A stretch of 64,000 nt of DNA. Source: Tuctoria greenei. Taxonomy: Eukaryota > Streptophyta > Magnoliopsida > Poales > Poaceae. How positions within the stretch are numbered: the stretch's first letter is position 1; each line of letters opens with the position of its first letter. The stretch is from NCBI GenBank assembly GCA_036927565.1, contig JAYESD010000005.1:86964301-87028300 (forward strand). Direction: 5' to 3'. The notes beneath the pieces were generated by a model that worked only from the letters and a program-made list of their open reading frames with translations, searched no databases and was not told the DNA's origin. This document shows, piece by piece, positions 56,954 through 64,000 of this stretch. Made by a program: the position numbers and the translations under genes.

Positions 56954-59770
56954 TGTGACACCCAGTTCCGAAAATGAACCAAGTGAACGCATATGTGTGT
57001 CCAGGATGTTCAACACAAATACACGAGTGCACTCACAAAAGAGTATACAAAAAATCACCACAGAACAAGATTAATTAACCCAATTTTATTGCACAAATCA
57101 TATTATCCTCTAATACAAGTTCTAATGAATATTAATGACAACTTCAACTAATGCAGAAGAAATAAACTAAACAAGCAACTAAACAGCTAGGCAGCATAAG
57201 CGATAGGGTATAGCGCAGCTCCATGCAACACCACAGGCAAAGTTGACGGTAGACACGGCCTAGAACTCCGCATTATCGCCATTAAACTCCCAATCCTGAC
57301 CTGCAACTATTGGGGGCGATTGCAAGAGTGAGTACATGTTGTACTCAGCAAGTGTGGAAAGTATGACATATGGTTGATTCAAATGACGAATATAATAATG
57401 GTTGAGTGTTGAAAAGTACATTAAAACATTTGAAAAGCAATATATTATATATGTGTGAAGTAAACCCATCATGAACCATAAGTAATATCATAATACCAGT
57501 CTATATTTCAATACCATCATCCATATTCCAGATTATTACCATCAATCATATCCAATACCAGAACTTAATCCATAACCAGCCATAACCATAATACCAACCA
57601 TAACCATCCCAAATTCCAATCTTCCTCTAATCATGAGAGGGTTCAGGTTGCTCATAACCGGCAGCATGGCTATCATGATAGGTTTAGACACACTCTGCAG
57701 AGGTTGTACTGCTTTACCCACGTGTTTGTGATTTCATCACCTTTCGATGACTATAGAATCTCAATTATGCCGGCTCACACTTTTGTAGGTGTGTGGCCAA
57801 GATATCACAAAATAGCCTTTACAAAGGGATTACTAGCCTATTTAGACCCCACTGAGGTTTCACTGGTGGCAATGTCTCCAACTGAGCACATCTTCAGCCA
57901 AGGGCCCCCTCTTGAGCCATTCGGATCCCAGGGTAGTCCCACCAATCATAAACAAACACAATCCGTCTACCCCTTACCCAAGCATCCTTAATGGTCCAAA
58001 TAGCACTGTCAAAGCCCTTATTAGTCAGCTACGCCACACCAATACCTGGCCTCGTGGTGGCACTGTAAATCCTAGATGGTTGCTCCACGAACCGGTCCTT
58101 AGATCTAAAGCAAGCAAAATCACCATAACATCCAACCCATCCACATACCAGCTTGCTTAGATCACCCATTACCATATGATATTAACCAGATCATGTCAAC
58201 CATAATCTCATCCATGCATAGTTAAATTGAGTGGTATAGTTGTTTTCCCACCCCAGTTGATTAAGCGAAGCAAAAGGTAAAAAGCCCTTCCCGACTCTCT
58301 ACCATGTATTCCAGGTGACAAGTGTGGTCAACAAAACTAGTAAATTTCCTACAATAGGATTTCCCATCAATTTGACACAAGCATGCAGTTTTGCAAACAA
58401 AACATTTATTTCAAAACAGGATCGATATGCTTCAAGGACACTTGCCTTGCTCTTGGGATTGATTCAAGTCAAAGCCTTCAAACTCTTGGTGCTAGAGATC
58501 CTCTGCGACACTCTCTAGCGCAAATCCATCTAATCCACACAATAAACATACAAGACAAGAGACAGAATCAAAGAGTGCACAAATATTACTCAATATGACA
58601 TGATATGCGTGATTGATGCAGATGCAAGGTAGAACTTGTTAATAGATTGCTTTTAAATGATCACTATCTAGTTCTAATAGCTTTTAACAAGTTTATGCAG
58701 GTTTGGATGTGATTAGATCTAACTTTAGAACTAATTCAACACAATTTAAACTGGAAAATTGGACTAGTCCGCTAGGGACCGGACAAGTCCGCACTTTACG
58801 AGATCAGCGGATTAGGGTTTTCTAGATCGACGTAAATTTGGAGATTTGGGGTTGAATTCACGTAAGGAAAAGGAAATAGAAGGTATACCAGGTGTTTAGG
58901 ACTCCAATGAATCAAGAAACTTGGAGGCAACACTTGGATCTTGATGATCTAGGGTTGATGATGAACTTGGAGATGTTTTGGTGATGAAGAACGAGACCTG
59001 ATGGAGATCTTGATCCTCTTTCGTTTCATCCTCCTCTTCTTCTTGCTTGGGATCTCCTCCTCCCTCCTTGATAGTGGCTCTCCACGAACTAGGGTTTGGG
59101 TGGGGTGGAAAAGTGGCAAATAGATGTCAAGCCAAGGGGTGGGGTTGTTTATATAGAGGTGGAGGCTAGGGTTAGATGGATTTCGAGTTTGAGATGAGTA
59201 GAGGACGGTTTAGAGTCCCACATGGGCTGTAAAAGAGTTAGGCACGACGTCCCTAGGCCCACTTAACATGAAACCCAAGAAACAAGTCGTAAAACAAAAG
59301 ATCAACTCAGAGTCGCGAAATATCGGACAAGTCCAAAAAGGATCAGACTAGTCCGAAGTTAGTCAGAAAGAAATCGGACAAGTCTGGACAAAAATCGGAC
59401 AAGTCCGACTTTAGTCAGAGAGGAAAACAGACAAGTCCGCAGGAACACCGGACTAGTCCGGACAAGTCCAGGGACATAGCAAATTTTCAAGGATTCTTGG
59501 AACACCGGACTAGTCCGCATAAAATTGGACAAGTCCGAAAGTGTCCATAGGCAAAATCGTACTAGTCCGCAGCAAAAATGGACAAGTCCATTTGAAGTCA
59601 GAGAGAATCGAACTAGTCCTCACCAAAATCGGACTAGTCCGCACTTTTCAGCATTTTAGGTGCAGTTTTGTTCCAAATCAATTTTAAACTCATTCCTCTT
59701 TATGTGGATTAATGTTAAACATGTATATGAATGTATGTAGGGCATGATGCATGAAAATGAGGGTGTTACA
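56954..59770 (-). repeat. Element H 5' LTR
   Basis: The LTR is 2,817 bp, from TGTGACACCC to GGGTGTTACA. The palindrome array is at 59325-59642 and TATATAAA at 59155-59148 (minus). Unlike the 3' LTR it has no pol-derived insert at the position equivalent to 49971. GGCAC at 59771-59775 follows. Confidence 0.93.
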
Positions 59771-61087
59771 GGCACACTAGCGCAAATCCGTCTAATCCAC
59801 ACAACAAACATACAAGACAAGAATTACAATCAAAGAGTGCACAAATATTACTCAATATGACATGACATGCATGATTAATGAAATTGCAAGGTGGAACTTG
59901 TTAATGAGTTGCTTTTAATGTTTACTAACTAGTTCTAATAGCTTTTAACAAGTTTATACAGGTTTGGAGTTGACTCGATCAAATTTTAAATTTAATTCAA
60001 CACAATTTAACCAGGAAGATCGAAAAAGTTCGGAGGAGGCCGGACTAGTCTGCATTGCGCAGGAACAACAAATTAGGGTTTTTTAGATTGACGTGAATTC
60101 GGGGAAACGGGGTCGAATTCACGTAAGGAAAAGGAAGTAGAAGGTATACCAGATGTTTAGCACTCCAATAAATCAAGGATCTTGGAGGCAACACTTGGAT
60201 CTTGACGATCTAGGGTTGATGAAGAACTGGATGGTGAATTATTGACGAAGAACGCGAAGTTGATGGAGATCTTGATCCTCTTTCGTTTCCTCCTCTTCTT
60301 CTTCTTGTTGTAGATCTCCTTCTCCCTCCTTGGTGGCGGCTAATAACAAGCTAGGGTTTGGGTGAGGTTGGAAAAGTGGCAAATAGATGTCAAGCTAAGG
60401 GGTGGGGTTGTTTATATAGAGGTGGAGACTAGGGTTGGGTGGATTTTGATTTTGAGATGAGTAAGGGTCGGTTTAGAGTCCCACATGGACTCTAAAAGAG
60501 TTAGGCACGACGTCCCTAGGCCCACTTAACGTAAAACCCAAGAAACAAGTTGTGAAACAAAAGATCAACTCGGAGTCGCGATTTATAGGACAAGTCCGAA
60601 AAGGACCAGAATAGTCTAAAGTTGGACAGAGAGAAATCGGACAAGTCCGGACTGGATATCGGACAAGTCCGAACTTATCCAGAGGGGGAAAACAGACATG
60701 TCTGGCCAAAAATCGGACAAGTCCAACTTTAGTCAAAGGGGAAAATGGACAAGTCCGCTGGAATACCAGACTAGTCCGGACAAGTCCAGGGACTTAGCAA
60801 ATTTATCAAGGAATTGGAACAACGGACTAGTCTGCATAGGACCGGACAAGTCCGAAAATGTCCAGAGGGAAAACAGACCAGTACGCAGCAAAACGGAAAA
60901 GTTCGTTCAAAGTGAGAGAGAAATCGGACTAGTTCGCAGAGAAATCGAACTAGTCCGCACTTCCTAGAATTCTTAAGTGCGGTTTTGTTTCTAATTCATT
61001 TTAGACATATTCCTTTTTATGTGGATTAATGTTAGAAATGTATTAGAATGTATGCAATGCATGATGCATGAAAATGAGGCTATTACA
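59771..61087 (-). repeat. Element G 5' LTR remnant, second part
   Basis: It continues 48590-49479 after the H insertion. It carries a palindrome array (60588-60960) and TTTATATA (about 60410-60417; TATATAAA on the minus strand), and ends GGCTATTACA, a mutated GGGTGTTACA, at 61087. Element B resumes immediately after. Confidence 0.85.
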
Positions 61088-61254
61088 CGCGTTGAGATAA
61101 AAAGGGACATGTGGTGGCACCGTAACTCTTTGTCATCGCCTCAACCGCCCAACAAGAAGCTTTGAAGCCGCAACACGGGAATCGAAGATGGCCCCACCTT
61201 TGGTAGAAAAACTTCACCCAGAGGGTTTCTCCCAAAGGTGGGCCTAGAGGCCAC
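61088..61254 (+). other. Element B 3' internal end with polypurine-like tract
   Basis: These 167 bp lie between the D/G complex and the B 3' LTR. The last bases (AAAGGTGGGCCTAGAGGCCAC) are where the polypurine tract must lie. No reliable frame is seen. Confidence 0.6.
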
Positions 61255-62040
61255 TATCGGTACCCTGCATACTGGGTACCCCATGATACTGCAAGAAAAG
61301 CTGAAGATTTCCTACGTCCAAGTTGAAGACCCCCGAAGGCAACACACGTCTGACAACACTGGGACCCCATCCCTCGTTTAGGTAGCTCCGGTACTACCAC
61401 ATGTCCATCGGGACTGGGTCTACCTCCCCTCACAGGGAAGCTCCGATCCTTCCACGTGTCTAGCAACCCAGGACCTAACTCCCCACAGAGGGAAGCTCCA
61501 GAGCTGCCGTGTGTTGTACCTCTGGAGCTTCGCCAGCAATGACTACAGGATCTCCAACGGCACGGACATTCAATAGGCCATTAAAATAGCCATTACAAGA
61601 CCTGACTAATGTGTCATTAATTTAGTATTAATGACACATGATCAGCGGACCTTTAGTGCTGGTAACGCTGCCATTAAGGCATGTTATCACACTATTAATC
61701 ATACATAATACATGTAGATTGTGTATTAGGCGATTGAATTCCGCCACGGTCACATGTCGGGCCAGGCAATCCCTGTAACAGCCAGCCCTTGGCATATAAA
61801 AGGGTCGCATCGCACGGTAGAAAAAAATTCCAACCAAGCCAACTCAAGCACATACGCATACACTCTCACAATCAACAACAACCCGTGGAGTAGGGTATTA
61901 CACTCAGGCGACCTAAACCACGTAAAAATTCCCTATGTCACCGTCTCGTTCATAATCTTACGCGCGCCCCAACCGAATACAAACCTCCACGGACTATGCT
62001 TTAGTAGTACCAGGGGAAGTGTCGTAGCAACACTTTGACA
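61255..62040 (+). repeat. Element B 3' LTR
   Basis: The 786-bp LTR is co-linear with the split 5' LTR. It starts TATCGGTACCC (TGTCGGTACCC in the 5' copy), has three rather than four U3 repeats (61382-61530) and a TATA box at 61795-61801. Scattered differences show an older insertion than C. ATAAG at 62041-62045 is the right target duplication. Confidence 0.9.
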
Positions 62041-62274
62041 ATAAGCATCAAGGGATATGAAACTAAGCAACTACCTATATAATCCTATATCAATGTGGTA
62101 AATGCCAAAGCACCCCACAGTACTCTACTAAGCAAACAAGCATAAAAGCAAAGATTACATAGCAATCAGTACACAAAACAAATCTCAACTATTCCTGAAT
62201 GCTCCTACGTGCTATAAAGTTTCCATTCTATCTAGGTTGCATTCAACGGTGAACCTGTGGCTCTGATACCAATT
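62041..62274 (-). other. Element A leader and primer binding site
   Basis: This leader sequence is homologous to the leaders of D (28740-28980) and H (56700-56936). The PBS, TGGTATCAGAGCCA on the minus strand, lies at 62258-62271, three bases from the LTR. It is the continuation of element A after element B. Confidence 0.85.
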
Positions 62275-64000
62275 TGTGACACCCGATTCAGCAAATGAAC
62301 CAAGTGTGACGCATATGTGTGTCCAGGATGCTCAACACACATACACGAGTGCATCATAAATGATATACAGAACATTTCCACAGCACAAACGAGTAAATAA
62401 GTACTTTTATTACAATATTCAAATAATCCTCAAATTACAAACTCAAATGATCATTAATACTAATGTTGCAGTGGAAAATAAACTAAGCAAACTAAGCAAG
62501 GGGATAGTGCCGTTCCAAGCATAACCACAGGCAAGTCGACGACAGCACACAATCTAGAACTCCACATTATCCTCGGGGAACTTCCAAACATCACCTAAAA
62601 CTGTTGGAGGGAGAATTGCAAGGGTGAGCACATGTCGTACTCAGCAAGTGTGAGAAAATAATGACATGTAGTTTGAACAAGGAAAGATAAAAAATGGCTA
62701 GTTGCTGAAAAGTACATTTAAAACATGTAAAAAGCATACTAAGATGTCCATGTGAATTAATCCCATCATATTCTAAATAATTACCAATTATGATTCCAAT
62801 ACTTTCATTTTACATCATATAATATCCATCAATAATTATCCATCCAAATACCAATTTCTCACCTTCATCATTAACCAGGTTCATTTATCAACATCCAAAA
62901 CCATAACCAATACCATAACTATAACCAAACCAACACAAAAAACCAAGTTCCACTCTAATCATGTGAGGGTCCAGGTCGCTCATAATCGGGAGCACAACTA
63001 TCATGATAGTTTTTAATACTCTGCAAAGGTTGTACCACTTTACCCACACATTTGTGATTTCATCACCTTTCGGTGACTAAGAACCTCTCTTATGCCATCT
63101 CGCGCTTCCTTTGTTGTGTGGCCAAGAGATCACAAAATAACTTTTACAAAGGGACTACTAATATATACGGACCCACTAAGGCTTCACCAGCAGGCTTTAA
63201 TCTCCAGTCTCCCACCCACGGCCCCCTCATGTGCCATGCGGTTCCCATGGTCGCCCTCCTCGACTCCCATTCCCGCACCATCCAATGGTCCATACAATAA
63301 AAGCAGCACACCTAATTATTTAGCTACACAGCACCTATACTTGGCCTTTTGGTGGCACTATAAATCAGAGATGGTCGCTCCACAAACCGGTCCTTGGATC
63401 TAAAGCTAGCGAAACCACCATAACATCCAACCCAGTCCACAATCCATACTTGCTTGGATCTCTCAAGTCCCATGCTACCATTTGATCATATTCATCAATT
63501 CTCATCATATACATGCTCATTAATTTATAATTAAGCCGTTTGCTTGTTTTCCCATCCCAATTAATTAGAGCAAAGCAAAAAGATAAAATATCCTTCCCGA
63601 CTCTCTACAGTATATTCCAAGCGACAAGGATGGTCAAACAAGACTAGTAAACACCTATCTTGGGTTTCCCATAAATTTGACACAAGCATGCTGTTTTGCA
63701 AACAAAACATTAAAAAATAGGATCAAAATGATCAAGGGCACTTGACTTGCTCTTGAGATTGGTGAGGATCAAAAGCTTCGAAGTTCCGGTGCTGGAGGTC
63801 CTTGATATCAACCTCTAGAGCAAAACCTTCTATTCTGCGCAACAACATACAAAACAAACATTACAATCAATAAATGCTCATATGTTACTCGATATGTCAT
63901 GACATGCATGATTGATGCAATTATGTGGTAACACAAGCTGTCAAGTTGCTATCATTGCTTACTAACTAGATGCGATTAAGTCTTACATGTTAGAACAAGT
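62275..64000 (-). repeat. Element A 5' LTR, partial
   Basis: It starts TGTGACACCC and is co-linear with 1103-2830 of the 3' LTR. It runs off the window before its U3 palindromes and TATA box. Confidence 0.9.

Larger units (their letters stand above)
49480..59770 (-). mobile_element. Element H: complete Tekay/Del chromovirus, minus strand
   Basis: This is a 10.3-kb element with both LTRs, PBS, gag, protease, RT, RNase H, integrase, chromodomain-like tail, polypurine tract and perfect GGCAC duplications. It is the most complete copy in the window, though its coding region has several stops and frameshifts and its RT catalytic motif is altered. It lies inside the LTR remnant of G. Confidence 0.95.
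21331..61087 (-). mobile_element. Tandem Tekay complex D-G, inserted in RT of B
   Basis: The order from left to right is LTR (21331-24169), D internal (24170-28997), shared LTR (28998-30275 plus 45843-46393), truncated G internal (46394 to about 48590), then an LTR remnant (about 48590-49479 plus 59771-61087). All parts have the same orientation. A tandem with a shared middle LTR is the expected product of unequal or ectopic LTR recombination. The flanks, GGATA on the left and CGCGT on the right, do not match, so one boundary has been changed by deletion. Confidence 0.7.

Noticed and set aside
21326..61092. Target-site duplication for the D/G complex
   Set aside because: The left flank is GGATA and the right flank CGCGT. 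They do not match, and B sequence is missing between them, so no duplication can be claimed.
62258..62271. tRNA fragments (TGGTATCAGAGCC-type motifs)
   Set aside because: They are primer binding sites next to LTRs. No cloverleaf or A/B box structure surrounds them.

Overview
This window looks like heterochromatic repeat from a large-genome monocot, probably a grass. That inference rests on a CACTA transposon end with a grass-type terminus, Tekay/Del-type chromoviruses with about 2.7 kb LTRs, a Tat/RIRE2-like Ty3-gypsy element and two Sirevirus-type Ty1-copia elements. I found no host gene, tRNA or rRNA. Every long open frame I could interpret belongs to a retrotransposon, and nearly all of them are broken.

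Layout, read as nested insertions. Positions 1-1060 are the end of a CACTA DNA transposon with a subterminal repeat array. From 1103 to beyond the right edge lies Tekay element A on the minus strand: 3' LTR 1103-3860, pol and gag 3905-8407, leader and PBS 62041-62274, 5' LTR from 62275 onward. A is split by Tat-like element B (plus strand, 8461-62040), flanked by ATATG and ATAAG. The 5' LTR of B is split by Tekay element C (plus strand, 9269-18471), with perfect AGGGG duplications. B keeps gag, protease and the start of RT (18502-21330). It is then interrupted by a minus-strand Tekay complex (21331-61087) and resumes only at its 3' end (61088-62040).

The complex is a tandem of two Tekay elements sharing one LTR. 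D has its 3' LTR at 21331-24169, its internal region at 24170-28997, and the first part of the shared LTR at 28998-30275. G has the rest of the shared LTR at 45843-46393, a truncated pol at 46394-48590, and an LTR remnant at about 48590-49479 and 59771-61087. The shared LTR is opened by Sirevirus E (30276-39916), which is fused through a deletion to a second Sirevirus, F (39915-45842). The G LTR remnant is opened by a complete Tekay element H (49480-59770, GGCAC duplications). Order of events: A, then B, then C and D/G, then E, F and H, followed by deletions and gene conversion.

The elements encode the usual cycle. Gag forms the particle, protease cuts the polyprotein, RT and RNase H make cDNA from a tRNA primer, and integrase (with a chromodomain-like tail in the Tekay elements) inserts it. 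None of these copies looks able to do this alone. The most interesting signal is regulatory. Unrelated Tekay and Sirevirus LTRs carry arrays of the same palindrome, GGACTAGTCC, just upstream of the TATA box. The same palindrome-TATA-leader module recurs inside Sirevirus E, in front of an extra open frame after pol, which suggests a separate internal promoter.
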